A stretch of DNA of 64,000 nucleotides from Candidatus Saccharimonadota bacterium (GTDB lineage Bacteria; Patescibacteriota; Saccharimonadia; Saccharimonadales; Saccharimonadaceae). The first letter of the stretch is position 1. Each line of letters starts with the position of its first letter. The translations under genes were made by a program, and so were the position numbers. The notes under the pieces were generated by a model. That model was not told where the DNA came from, searched no databases, and worked only from the letters and a program-made list of their open reading frames with translations. This document shows, one piece after another, positions 15,723 through 25,268 of the stretch. The stretch covers positions 1 through 64,000 of the forward strand of contig JAFWMT010000007.1 in NCBI GenBank assembly GCA_017545525.1. Reading direction: 5' to 3'.

Positions 15723-17133
15723 AATCGTCGTAAGTTATCATTAATGCTCTAGAATCCACCGACCTTAGATTCTCTAGCGCCACCGTCACCACAATGAGAA
15801 GTCCAGTACCAGAAATCGAAAGCCCAATCGGCGCACCAGTCACGACAATAAAGATATAATCAGTGATAAACGGCAACATCGCAACTAAGCCTAGCGCCAA
15901 AGCACCGAACAAATCGAGATGGTTCACTACTTTCGAAAGATATTTTGCCGTCGCAATTCCTGGTCGTACTCCTTCGATAAATCCGCCCTGTTTTTGTAAA
16001 TTGTCTGCAATTTCTTTTGTATTAAAGATAATCGAAGTATAGAAATAAGTAAACATAAATACTAGAATGAAATAAAACGCCGGATAAACAAACCATTGTC
16101 CCGTAATCCCATCCGGATACATCGTCGCAAAATTATTTGCCGAAGGCGCCGAAAAAATCGCCACTAAATTCTTCCCAATTTCGTTCCCTGAATCAAATGT
16201 CGTAATTACCTGACCAATTAAAGCCGGTAACGAAAGGAACGCTGTCGCGAAGATAACCGGAATTACGCCCGCCGCAATCATCTTAATCGGCAGAATTGAT
16301 TTAATTCCACCATAGGACGAATTCCCATGCACCCTTTTCGCATAATTAATTGTAATAATTCTCTGCGCTTCGTTCAACTTTACCAAGAAGTAAATTACAA
16401 TTAACATCGCTATCGCAAATCCTAGTACAATCCAAAAAGTCGTCGGGTTAAATGGTAGTTCTAGCCAACCGAATAAGTTCAAAGAACCATTCGAGGTATC
16501 CATTAATGAAGCTCCAAGCGTTGCCATCGTCGTTGGTAGCTGCGAAATAATCGAAGCAAAAATCAAAGTCGAAATACCATTGCCGACGCCTTGTTCCGTA
16601 ATTAACTCACCCATCCACATCAAAATCACCGAACCCGCCGTCATCGCCGTTACCGACAAAGCCCAATCGCCAGCCGTCGGCGTAAAGTCAGTCGCGATAT
16701 TCGCCGAAACTGTCGACTGATAAAGAATAAAGATGTACGCAATCGATTGCACGATCGCTAGCGGGACCGTCAACATTCTCGTCCACTGATTGATTTTCCT
16801 TCGCCCAGTTTCCCCATCGTTCGACAGCTCTTCCAAACTTGGAATCGCTTTCGTTAATAACTGCACTACGATCGAGCCAGTAATATATGGAGACAAACCA
16901 ACTAAAATAATACTAAACGAGGCCAAACCGCCACCTGAAATTAAATTCAAGAAATTCGAAAAATCAGATTTCTCTAGCAAATTTGAAACTGCTTCCTTAA
17001 AAGTCGAAGCATCTCCCATCGGCACCGGAATTTGCGCCAATAATCTATATGCAACAATAATTCCGAGTATAATTAATACTCGTTTTAACATATCTTTATT
17101 TTTTAGGGATTTGAAAATCGTCTTAAAATGCAT
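15700..17133 (-). CDS. secY: Preprotein translocase subunit SecY
   Basis: 477 residues with ten membrane segments expected. Marks: RLLAQIPVPMG at the start, SNLLEKSDFSNFLNLISGGGLASFSI for the plug region, GITGQ, and the C-terminal LRSVDSRALMITYDDF. Forms the protein-conducting channel with SecE/SecG. It follows the rpoC terminator and has AGAGG before its ATG, so it probably has its own promoter in the AT-rich gap at 17134-17180. The sortase overlaps its end. Confidence 0.96.
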   Translation of the reverse strand: MHFKTIFKSLKNKDMLKRVLIILGIIVAYRLLAQIPVPMGDASTFKEAVSNLLEKSDFSNFLNLISGGGLASFSIILVGLSPYITGSIVVQLLTKAIPSLEELSNDGETGRRKINQWTRMLTVPLAIVQSIAYIFILYQSTVSANIATDFTPTAGDWALSVTAMTAGSVILMWMGELITEQGVGNGISTLIFASIISQLPTTMATLGASLMDTSNGSLNLFGWLELPFNPTTFWIVLGFAIAMLIVIYFLVKLNEAQRIITINYAKRVHGNSSYGGIKSILPIKMIAAGVIPVIFATAFLSLPALIGQVITTFDSGNEIGKNLVAIFSAPSANNFATMYPDGITGQWFVYPAFYFILVFMFTYFYTSIIFNTKEIADNLQKQGGFIEGVRPGIATAKYLSKVVNHLDLFGALALGLVAMLPFITDYIFIVVTGAPIGLSISGTGLLIVVTVALENLRSVDSRALMITYDDFGNELKD

Positions 17134-17180
17134 ATAACCTCTTAAATCACTATATATAATATATCATACCATAAATAAAA

Positions 17181-17206
17181 AATAAAGGGCTTTAAAGCCC
17201 TTTATT
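17181..17206 (-). terminator. Terminator after rpoC
   Basis: Perfect palindrome AATAAAGGGCTTT/AAAGCCCTTTATT followed on the minus strand by T-rich sequence. Marks the end of the rpoBC unit, three bases after the rpoC stop. Confidence 0.85.
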
Positions 17207-17208
17207 TT

Positions 17209-20200
17209 CTAAAGATTTTCGAGATCTTCCTCAGTCGGAATTTTCGAATCCGGCGTCTCAAAATCCGCTAAAGGCGCCACGCCCGTTCCTACCGGAATCT
17301 TGCGACCAATAATCACATTTTCCTTTAGGCCTCGCAAGCGGTCTACTCGTCCATTAATTGCCGCGTTAATTAATACGCGTGTTGTATCCTGGAACGAAGC
17401 TGCCGAGAGGAACGAATCCGAGAAGATAGATACTTTCGTAATCCCAAGTAGCAAATTCGTATAAGTCGCCGGGGTTTTACCCTTCGCCTCCAATTCACGA
17501 TTGGCTAACGTTACGGCTGCTCTCGAAGTAATATCGCCAGTTACAAATTCCGAATCACCAGGTTCGTTTACTTGTACCCTAGAGAACATTTGACGTACCA
17601 AAATCTCAAGATGCTTTGGCGAAATCTCATGGCCTTGCGCTGCGTAAACATTTAGAACATCGTTCATGATGTAGCGCTCAGTCGTTTCGATACCTTTGTA
17701 CTTCAAAAGATCTTGCAAGTTAAGCGAACCAGTCGTAATTCTATCTCCCGCTTTTACGGTGTCATTCGACTTTACCACTAATTCCGCATCGCCAGGAATT
17801 TCAAGTTTCACTGGCGCTGAAGCCGAAGCGACTAGAATAATCGCGCCTTTTACTAGCTCGACAATTCCGTCTCTTGGAGCCTTAATCGCTTTATCATTTC
17901 CGTTCTTCTTCACCAATGTAGCGCCAGCTTTTACGCTTTCACCATCTTTTACAATCGGTTTACGTTCGCCAATTTCGAATCGCTCAATCTCACCAGATTG
18001 TGGCGAAATCTGTACAATGTAACGATTGCCATCTTCCCAAACTTCAACTACGCCATCGATTGGTGAAACATAAGCTTGACCTTTCGGCGTGCGTGCTTCA
18101 AGAAGCTCCTCAACGCGTGGAAGACCTCGAGCAATTGCACCCGAACCAGCTACACCTGAACCGTGCTTCGTATCGAGTGTCAGCTGAGTACCAGGTTCAC
18201 CGAGTGACTGCGCCGCAATTACACCTACTGGCTCATTTGCCGCCACCAACGCACGAGTCGACATATCTACTCCATAAGCACGGCGTGGAATTCCTTCCAC
18301 CGCAGTAGTCGAAAGAATCGATTGAATCTTTACTGATTCGATTTTCTCATCCGCTTCGATTTGTTCTGCCATCTCTTTCGTGATTAACTCATCCGCCTCA
18401 AGATAACCAGGCACCGCCTCTGCTGTATAACGGCCATTGATTCTCGCTGCAAACGGAATACCCGAAAGTTCAGTTTCATTTCGATAAACCATAAATCCAG
18501 GATCTTCCGCTTCCTCATCGGTCGTAAAGACATCTTGCGAAACATCTACCAACCTACGAGTTAGGTAACCCGAGTCAGCCGTACGTAGCGCCGTCGAAAC
18601 CTGGCCCTGACGTGCGCCTCGCGTCGCGATAAATGATTCTAGCGTATTCAAACCTTTCTTATAGGAAGATTTGACTGGAAGCTCGATTTCATTGTTGTTA
18701 ATATCTACCATGATACCGATTTCCGCCGAAGCTAGCTTAATATTCGAAATATTACCACGCGCTCCAGAGTTCACCATCACCGCGATATCAGTATCCATTT
18801 CCGATAATTTACCCTGTAAGAATTCCGAAATTTTCTTATCAATATCACGCCAGTTCGCAATCGTTAACTTATAACGCTCTTCGTCAGTCACTAAACCTTC
18901 GTTAAATTGTTCCTGGATTAACGCTGTCTTTGCATCGCCTTCCGCGATAAACTCGTCAATCTCATCATAAGTCGGATAATCATCCTTCGCTGTCGAAATT
19001 GAAGCAATCGTTTCGTATTCGAACGCCAAATCTTTCAAATCATCCGCCGTCTTGACCATTACTTCCGCACCATAAAGGTCAAAGACGTTTGCCATTACCT
19101 TCGATAAGTGCTTCTTCGTTTGTACTGCATTATCGTATGGGTAGTCTTTCGGCAAAATCTCATTAAAGATCACACGCCCTAAAGTAGTATCTCGAATTTC
19201 TTTCTTCGCAAACACTCGAATCGGAGTTTGTAAGGAAATAATTCCCTGGTCATAGGCCATTTCTGCCTCATAAACCGAAGAGAATGCCTTTGGCTCACCC
19301 GTATCCGTACCTGGCTTATCATAAGTTAGATAATAAGCTCCGAGTACTACGTCCTGGTAAATCGCAAGCACTGGAGAACCATCCGCCGGCTTTAATAAAT
19401 TCTTCTGCGCCGACATTAATTCGCGTGCCTCTGCTTGTGCCGCATCTGACAATGGTAGATGTACCGCCATTTGGTCACCATCATAGTCCGCGTTAAACCC
19501 AGATGCTACCAAAGGATGTAGTTTAATCGCCTTACCTTCGATTAATCTCGGTTGGAAAGCTTGCACTGATAATCTGTGTAGCGATGGAGCACGGTTGAGT
19601 AATACATATTTACCTTTAATTACCTCATCCAAAGCATCCCAAACTACCGTTTCTTTCGCTTCAATTAAACGCGATGCCGCGCGAATATTATTCGCATACT
19701 CATTACTGATTAACCACGAAATCACAAATGGTTTAAATAATTCAAGTGCCATTTGTTTCGGTAAGCCACATTCGTTCAATTTCAACTCTGGACCTACTAC
19801 AATCACCGAACGGCCAGAATAGTCAACACGTTTACCAAGTAAGTTCTGGCGGAACCGACCTTGTTTACCTTTGAGCAAATCAGAAAGTGATTTTAGTTTT
19901 CTGCGCCCATTAGTCGAATTAGCCCCTCTATTTCCATGTGCTGCCGAGTTGTCAATCAAAGCATCTACCGCTTCTTGTAACATTCTCATTTCGTTTCGGC
20001 AAATCACCTCTGGCGCATTCAAATCCATCAACTTCTTCAACCGATTATTACGGTTAATTACTCGACGATAAAGATCATTTAAGTCCGAAGTCGCAAACCG
20101 ACCGCCAGGAAGTGCAATCATTGGACGTAAATCTGGTGGGATTACTGGAATTACCGTTAGAATTAAATCTTCTGGTCGAATCCCTGCCGCCTGCATCCCC

Positions 20201-21042
20201 TCTAGTGTCTTCAAGCGTTTTTGAATCTTCTTTTCTTTTTGGCCTCTCGCCTCAGCCTCTTCTGCATGTAATTTCTCAATCAATTTATCCAAATCAATTT
20301 CATCGAGCATTTTCTTAATCGCCGTCGCCCCCATCTCAACTGTGATCAAGTCTTCATACTCTTCCGGAAGATTGCGATAATCAACTTCAGAAATTACCCC
20401 GCCTTTTCTAAACGAATCAAGCATTGCTTTACGGCTTGCATAATCAGATTCTAATTCCTCAAGCTCTTTAGTTTGGGCTTCCGCCAACGCCTTCACATCG
20501 GCACCTTCAGCTTTTACTTCTTTTTCATAACGCAGTTTAATTGCATCACGTGCTGCATTAGTTTGTCCCTCAAGCGACTCCAAAGCTTTTTGAATTTCAG
20601 CCGTCTTTGCATCAATAATCAAATATGTTGCAAAATAGACTACTCGCTCAATGTTCTTGACTGTGATATCAAGCAAAAGCGACAACGCCGAAGGAATGCC
20701 GCGCATAAACCAAATATGTGCAACCGGGGCTGCGAGTGCAATATGTCCCATTCTTTCCCTACGCGTAATCGATTTTGTAACTAAATTACCTTCCTTATCA
20801 ACCGCCGCTTCACGCGAACGCACACCTTTTAACTTCGAATCATGCGGATTAATATCTTTCGTTGGACCAAAAATCCTTTCACAGAACAACCCATCTCGTT
20901 CTGGTTTTTGAGTTCGATAGTTAATTGTTTCTGGTTTTGTGACTTCACCATAACTCCAATTTAGAATATCGTCACGGCTCGCAACCGATAATCTAATCGA
21001 GTCAAAGTCCGAAGCGCTGATAAAATTATCCATCCACGCCAT
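17209..21042 (-). CDS. rpoC: RNA polymerase beta-prime subunit, zinc sites lost
   Basis: 1277 residues from ATG 21042, chosen over an upstream Met at 21087 because it lies one base after the rpoB stop with GGAG nearby. The catalytic NADYDGDQMAVH is intact, as are the bridge-helix region and EPVGVIAAQSLGEPGTQLTL. The N-terminal zinc ribbon (normally four cysteines before the conserved RRERMGHI) reads PTKDINPHDSKLKG...KEGNLVTKS (about 59-91) and has no cysteine. The second zinc site before VGVIAAQS also lacks its cysteines (STTAVEGIPRRAYGVDMST). The polymerase therefore appears to be built without structural zinc in beta-prime. Transcribed with rpoB and closed by a terminator. Confidence 0.97.
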   Translation of the reverse strand: MAWMDNFISASDFDSIRLSVASRDDILNWSYGEVTKPETINYRTQKPERDGLFCERIFGPTKDINPHDSKLKGVRSREAAVDKEGNLVTKSITRRERMGHIALAAPVAHIWFMRGIPSALSLLLDITVKNIERVVYFATYLIIDAKTAEIQKALESLEGQTNAARDAIKLRYEKEVKAEGADVKALAEAQTKELEELESDYASRKAMLDSFRKGGVISEVDYRNLPEEYEDLITVEMGATAIKKMLDEIDLDKLIEKLHAEEAEARGQKEKKIQKRLKTLEGMQAAGIRPEDLILTVIPVIPPDLRPMIALPGGRFATSDLNDLYRRVINRNNRLKKLMDLNAPEVICRNEMRMLQEAVDALIDNSAAHGNRGANSTNGRRKLKSLSDLLKGKQGRFRQNLLGKRVDYSGRSVIVVGPELKLNECGLPKQMALELFKPFVISWLISNEYANNIRAASRLIEAKETVVWDALDEVIKGKYVLLNRAPSLHRLSVQAFQPRLIEGKAIKLHPLVASGFNADYDGDQMAVHLPLSDAAQAEARELMSAQKNLLKPADGSPVLAIYQDVVLGAYYLTYDKPGTDTGEPKAFSSVYEAEMAYDQGIISLQTPIRVFAKKEIRDTTLGRVIFNEILPKDYPYDNAVQTKKHLSKVMANVFDLYGAEVMVKTADDLKDLAFEYETIASISTAKDDYPTYDEIDEFIAEGDAKTALIQEQFNEGLVTDEERYKLTIANWRDIDKKISEFLQGKLSEMDTDIAVMVNSGARGNISNIKLASAEIGIMVDINNNEIELPVKSSYKKGLNTLESFIATRGARQGQVSTALRTADSGYLTRRLVDVSQDVFTTDEEAEDPGFMVYRNETELSGIPFAARINGRYTAEAVPGYLEADELITKEMAEQIEADEKIESVKIQSILSTTAVEGIPRRAYGVDMSTRALVAANEPVGVIAAQSLGEPGTQLTLDTKHGSGVAGSGAIARGLPRVEELLEARTPKGQAYVSPIDGVVEVWEDGNRYIVQISPQSGEIERFEIGERKPIVKDGESVKAGATLVKKNGNDKAIKAPRDGIVELVKGAIILVASASAPVKLEIPGDAELVVKSNDTVKAGDRITTGSLNLQDLLKYKGIETTERYIMNDVLNVYAAQGHEISPKHLEILVRQMFSRVQVNEPGDSEFVTGDITSRAAVTLANRELEAKGKTPATYTNLLLGITKVSIFSDSFLSAASFQDTTRVLINAAINGRVDRLRGLKENVIIGRKIPVGTGVAPLADFETPDSKIPTEEDLENL

Positions 21043-21043
21043 C

Positions 21044-24000
21044 TTAGAACTCCTCTCCGAGATCAACGGTACCATCATCCTCGTCAATCTCCGTTATTTC
21101 AATCCCCTCGTCTGCCATCATTGCTTCTGCCTCCGCATCATCGAGGTCAAGAATCTGTGGCTCCGTTTCCTTTTTGTGTTGATCATAGATGGATTGATCG
21201 TCTTTGTCTTTTTCCATTTCTCTTGAAGTTTTCTCAATTACATCCCCCGCATCTGCCGATTCACCGTGGTCAAGTAAGTCTACCTTAAGCCCTAAGCCCT
21301 GCAATTCTTTAACTAGAACGTTAAAGCCTTCTGGCAACTTCGGTCCTTCAATCGGTTCATGTTTAATAATCGCCTCATATGCCTTTGCTCGTCCGTAAAC
21401 ATCATCTGACTTAATCGTTAACATCTCTTGCAATGTAGTCGCTGCGCCATAAGCTTCAAGTGCCCAGACCTCCATCTCCCCGAATCTCTGACCACCATTC
21501 TGTGCTTTACCGCCTAACGGCTGCTGCGTTACCATCGTGTAAGGACCAGTCGAACGTGCGTGAATCTTATCTTCAACCATGTGGTGAAGCTTCAACATGT
21601 GCATTACGCCAACCGAAGTCCTTTCATTAAACGGTTCACCAGTCAAACCATCATATAATTGTACTCTACCATCTCGCGCATATCCCGCTTTCTCTAATTC
21701 GTCCGAAATTACTTCATCCGGCACCCCGTTAAATGATGGAGTCGCTACCTTATAGCCTAAGGCTCGTGCCGCCATCCCAAGATGCGTTTCATAAAGCTGG
21801 CCAAGATTCATACGTGAAGGCACGCCCATTGGCGAAAGTACGATATCAATTGGTGTCCCGTCTGCCATAAACGGCATGTCTTCTACCGGCAATACTCGCG
21901 AAACCACACCTTTATTTCCGTGTCGTCCTGCCAACTTATCACCTACGCCAATCTTGCGCATTTCCGCTACGAAAATCTTAATCTGCATAATCACGCCAGC
22001 CTTAAGGTCATGTCCCTGCTCACGTGTATAAACGCGTACATCAACTACTTTACCCGTCGATGAGCCATTCATTCTCACTGATGTATCACGTACATCCTTC
22101 GCTTTCTCACCAAAGATAGCTCTAAGCAAGCGCTCCTCGGAGCTTAATTCCTGCTCACCTTTCGGAGTAATCTTGCCAACTAAGATATCACCATTCTTTA
22201 CTTCTGAACCTATCGTTACGATACCATCTTCACCGAGATGCCTTAACGAATGTTCTGATACATTCGGGATGTCCCTAGTTACTTGTTCTGGACCCAATTT
22301 AGTCTCACGTACCTCAACGTCGAAATCTTTAATATTAATTGAAGTCAAAGTATCATCTTCTACTAATCGGTTCGAAATCACAATCGCGTCATCCATGTTG
22401 TAACCACGCCATGGCATAAATGCTACTAAGAGATCTCGTCCTAACGCTAGTTCACCATCATTAATTGAAGCACCTTCAATTAAAATGTCGCCCTTCTTGA
22501 CTTTCTGACCTCTCTTAACAGCACAACGTTGGTTATAGCATCTATCATCATTTGTCTTTTCAAAATGTTGTAATTTGTATTCTTGATCACCGCCTTTATC
22601 ATAAGTTACGATAATCGATTGGCCATCGGCTTTCTTTACCACACCACTGCCAGAGGCCACCACTAACTGTGAAGTGTTTCTCGCGACTTCACGCTCGATT
22701 CCCGTTCCTACGACTGGGTTGTCTTGACGTAGTAAAGGAACTGCCTGTTTCTGCATTGCGCAAGCCATCAAAGAACGGTCAACCCGGTTCTTTTCTACAA
22801 ATGGAATCAACGAGGCCGAAACTCCTAGAATTTCCTTATGCGCCGCATCAATATGTGTCACTTTTTTCGCTTCAACCTGCGACGGTGCACCATGTACACG
22901 CGCCGAGACCCAATCTTCTACGAATTTACCATTCTTATCCAGTTTAACCGATGCATCCGCGATAATCATATCGTTTTCCGTATCAGCATCCATGTAAACT
23001 ACTTCGTCAGTCACTTTGCCATTCTTTACTACTCGATAAGGCGCTTCAATGAAACCATATTCATTGATTCGAGCATAAGTTGCAAAGTTAAGTACCAGAC
23101 CAACGTTGCCACCTTCCGGCGTTTCAACTGTACAAATTCGGCCGTAATGCGTCGGGTGCGCATCCCGCACGTCAAATCCAGCTCGCTCCCTAGTTAGACC
23201 ACCAGGACCCATCGAACTTAGACGCCTCTTGTGCGCTAATTCCGAGAATGGGTTTACTTCATCCATTAATTGCGAAAGCTGTGAAGTTGCGAAGAATTCT
23301 TTCACTGCTGCCACGACTGGACAAGAGTTCAAAAGCTGCGAAGGTGTTACGTCCTCTAAGCTTGCCATTGACATTCGATCTAGAATATTACGCTGTAAAC
23401 GAAGCATACCAAGACGGAATTGCCTCTGTACCAATTCTCCTACCAATTTCACCCGTCGGTTCGACAAAGAGTCAATATCATCCGGAGCTTCTTGCGTATT
23501 ATTTAAGCGAATAATTTCCGTAATAATCGCCACTACATCTTTCATTTGTAGGGTTCTAAATTCCGGTTTATTCGGTGTATCAAACCCGAGTCTACGATTT
23601 AACTTGAATCGTCCTACGTTCGAATAATCATAACGCTTCGGATCGAAGAACATACGCTCAATCATCGATTTCGCGTTTTCAACCGTCGCTAAATCGCCTG
23701 GGCGAATTCTACGATAAACTTCCAGCAAAGCTTCACCTTGGTTCGAAGCTGTGTCTTTTTCGAGCGTTGCCTCGATGTAGCTTTTCTCACCTGTGTCAAC
23801 TTTCTCAAAAGCTTTCTTAATCTCAGATTGTTTCATTCCTAATGCTCTTAGGAACGTTGTTACTGGGATTTTTCGGCGTCGGTCAATTTTAACATAAATT
23901 GCACCATTTCCCGCCGTTTCAAATTCTAGCCACGCTCCTCGTCCAGGAATCACCTTCGCGCCATAAAAACGCTTCAGGCCAATCGTCTCCGCATTGAAGA

Positions 24001-24424
24001 ACACCCCCGCCGAGCGAATTAACTGCGAAACTATTACACGTTCCGTACCGTTAATAATAAAAGTCGCTCTTTCCGTCATCCACGGATAGTCCCCGAAATA
24101 GATATCCTGTTCTTTTTTCTCGCCAGTCGTCTTATTCTCTAGCTCGACTAGAACATGCAAAGGCGCTTCGTAGGTCGCAAGATTATATTTTGCTTCCTGC
24201 TCCGTCTCCTTTGGATCCTTAAAATAATAATCTTTGAACCTTAAAGATAATTTCTGCCCGGTATAATCGTCAATCGGATTAAGCTCGGCAAAAACCTCCC
24301 GCAGTCCATTTTTGACAAAGTCTGCCCACGAATCTTTTTGGTGTGCCGTTAGATCCGGAATTGGCAAAGCTTGGTCACCTTCGGTGAAAAATACTCTCTC
24401 ACCTGAACCTGGTTTTTTAGCCAT
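21044..24424 (-). CDS. rpoB: RNA polymerase beta subunit
   Basis: 1126 residues. Marks: the rifampicin region SQLSQLMDEVNPFSELAHKR followed by RLSSMGPGGLTRERAGFDVR (around 385-425), HPTHYGRICTVETPEGGNVGL, and KLAGRHGNKGVVSRVLP with SPMGVPSRMNLGQLYETHLG near the C-terminus. Acid-rich C-terminal tail. In the rifampicin region the usual Phe after SQLSQ is Leu and DQxN is DEVN; I do not predict resistance from this. First gene of the rpoBC unit with GAGG before the ATG and a leader of about 100 bases. Confidence 0.97.
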   Translation of the reverse strand: MAKKPGSGERVFFTEGDQALPIPDLTAHQKDSWADFVKNGLREVFAELNPIDDYTGQKLSLRFKDYYFKDPKETEQEAKYNLATYEAPLHVLVELENKTTGEKKEQDIYFGDYPWMTERATFIINGTERVIVSQLIRSAGVFFNAETIGLKRFYGAKVIPGRGAWLEFETAGNGAIYVKIDRRRKIPVTTFLRALGMKQSEIKKAFEKVDTGEKSYIEATLEKDTASNQGEALLEVYRRIRPGDLATVENAKSMIERMFFDPKRYDYSNVGRFKLNRRLGFDTPNKPEFRTLQMKDVVAIITEIIRLNNTQEAPDDIDSLSNRRVKLVGELVQRQFRLGMLRLQRNILDRMSMASLEDVTPSQLLNSCPVVAAVKEFFATSQLSQLMDEVNPFSELAHKRRLSSMGPGGLTRERAGFDVRDAHPTHYGRICTVETPEGGNVGLVLNFATYARINEYGFIEAPYRVVKNGKVTDEVVYMDADTENDMIIADASVKLDKNGKFVEDWVSARVHGAPSQVEAKKVTHIDAAHKEILGVSASLIPFVEKNRVDRSLMACAMQKQAVPLLRQDNPVVGTGIEREVARNTSQLVVASGSGVVKKADGQSIIVTYDKGGDQEYKLQHFEKTNDDRCYNQRCAVKRGQKVKKGDILIEGASINDGELALGRDLLVAFMPWRGYNMDDAIVISNRLVEDDTLTSINIKDFDVEVRETKLGPEQVTRDIPNVSEHSLRHLGEDGIVTIGSEVKNGDILVGKITPKGEQELSSEERLLRAIFGEKAKDVRDTSVRMNGSSTGKVVDVRVYTREQGHDLKAGVIMQIKIFVAEMRKIGVGDKLAGRHGNKGVVSRVLPVEDMPFMADGTPIDIVLSPMGVPSRMNLGQLYETHLGMAARALGYKVATPSFNGVPDEVISDELEKAGYARDGRVQLYDGLTGEPFNERTSVGVMHMLKLHHMVEDKIHARSTGPYTMVTQQPLGGKAQNGGQRFGEMEVWALEAYGAATTLQEMLTIKSDDVYGRAKAYEAIIKHEPIEGPKLPEGFNVLVKELQGLGLKVDLLDHGESADAGDVIEKTSREMEKDKDDQSIYDQHKKETEPQILDLDDAEAEAMMADEGIEITEIDEDDGTVDLGEEF

Positions 24425-24531
24425 TTTACCTCTTTTTTATTAGTGTTGATAATCTTTTTGATAATTAGTAAATTATCTCAGCGCCGAAGATTACTGCCCT
24501 ATCCCCCTCTCCAGCCTCGCTAATTCTAGAG

Positions 24532-24537
24532 ATTATA
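24532..24537 (-). promoter_or_regulatory. -10 element upstream of rpoB
   Basis: TATAAT on the minus strand about 107 bases before the rpoB ATG, without a clear -35. The 333-base gap 24425-24757 holds this element, the terminator at 24619-24649 and the promoter at 24720-24747; there is no open frame of note. Confidence 0.4.
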
Positions 24538-24612
24538 CAAAAATAGGGCACACTACTTCTTATAGCCAAGTTTATCACACTTTTGCTAATGTGACAATAC
24601 CTATTTTAAACA

Positions 24613-24714
24613 AAATCCAAAAAAGCACCTCAACGGAAGGCGCTTTTTTAAACATATATAAAACTCTCAACTATTGTATTATCTTGTAAGCAAACTCGCA
24701 GTTAGTTAGCTTAA
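24613..24714 (-). ncRNA. Putative ~100-nt RNA upstream of rpoB
   Basis: A consensus promoter (24720-24747) directs minus-strand transcription that would stop at a terminator (24619-24649) before reaching rpoB. The transcript has no start codon with a ribosome binding site. It could be an independent small RNA, or an attenuated leader of rpoBC. The terminator also serves khpA read-through, so the unit may simply be an extra promoter for rpoB. Confidence 0.35.
24619..24649 (-). terminator. Terminator between khpA and rpoB
   Basis: On the minus strand: GCGCCT-TCCGTTG-AGGTGC flanked by A and T runs of six. The G-U wobble makes it better on the minus strand than on the plus strand (A-C mismatch), so it acts on the leftward transcript. 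Confidence 0.75.
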
Positions 24715-24719
24715 GAACT

Positions 24720-24747
24720 ATTATATACATTTTAGTCTTATTGTCAA
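24720..24747 (-). promoter_or_regulatory. Consensus promoter between khpA and rpoB
   Basis: Minus strand: TTGACA (24742-24747), 16 bases, TATAAT (24720-24725). It begins 11 bases after the khpA stop codon. Confidence 0.65.
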
Positions 24748-24757
24748 GACTTTTTTT

Positions 24758-25189
24758 CTAAATGTCTAAATCATCTAAATCAGCTAATTCTGCACGGGTT
24801 TTTTCCGCTAGCTCCGAAGTCTCTTTTTCTTCTACTTCTTCGTCTTCATCCTCATCATCAATCTCTTCCTCGACTTCTTCTTCAACCGCCTCTTTCTTTT
24901 CTTCTTTTGCCGGCTTTTCTGCTCGCTTTTCGCCCTCTTCTTCGTCCGTATTCACAATCTTTAAGTTATATCGTGCATCTTGTTTTGTACCTAATGCTCG
25001 AAGTAAAACTCGGATTGCTTGCGCCGTTACTCCGCGTTTACCGATTACACGCCCAACATCAGCCGGATCAACTGTCAGCGACAAAAGCACACCTTTTTCA
25101 TCAATTTTTCGATCTACTGCTACCTTCTCAGGATTGTTGACTAAGGTTTTTACGATGTATTCTACGAATTGTTGGTCAATAGTAGCCAT
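24758..25189 (-). CDS. khpA: KH-domain RNA-binding protein, KhpA-like, long acidic tail
   Basis: 143 residues from ATG 25189, chosen because GGAG lies seven bases upstream; an in-frame Met 33 bases earlier has no site. The single KH domain (about 1-78) shows the GxxG loop in VGRVIGKRGVTAQAIRVLLR. KhpA proteins bind structured RNAs and affect cell-division and envelope genes in Gram-positive bacteria. The family normally ends near residue 80; here an acidic and Lys-rich tail of about 65 residues follows (EEEGEKRAEKPAKEEKK onward), like the tails on S16 and L17. Co-transcribed after rpsP, the usual pairing. Confidence 0.88.
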   Translation of the reverse strand: MATIDQQFVEYIVKTLVNNPEKVAVDRKIDEKGVLLSLTVDPADVGRVIGKRGVTAQAIRVLLRALGTKQDARYNLKIVNTDEEEGEKRAEKPAKEEKKEAVEEEVEEEIDDEDEDEEVEEKETSELAEKTRAELADLDDLDI

Positions 25190-25268
25190 ATTTTTCTCCA
25201 TTTTTAAAGTTATTACTAACAATAATTATAGCACAAGAACATTTTTAGAAGCTACAAAAATACTATTT

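Noticed and set aside
17209-24424. Possible intein or insertion in rpoB/rpoC
   Set aside because: All core motifs run without interruption and lengths are normal for the family.
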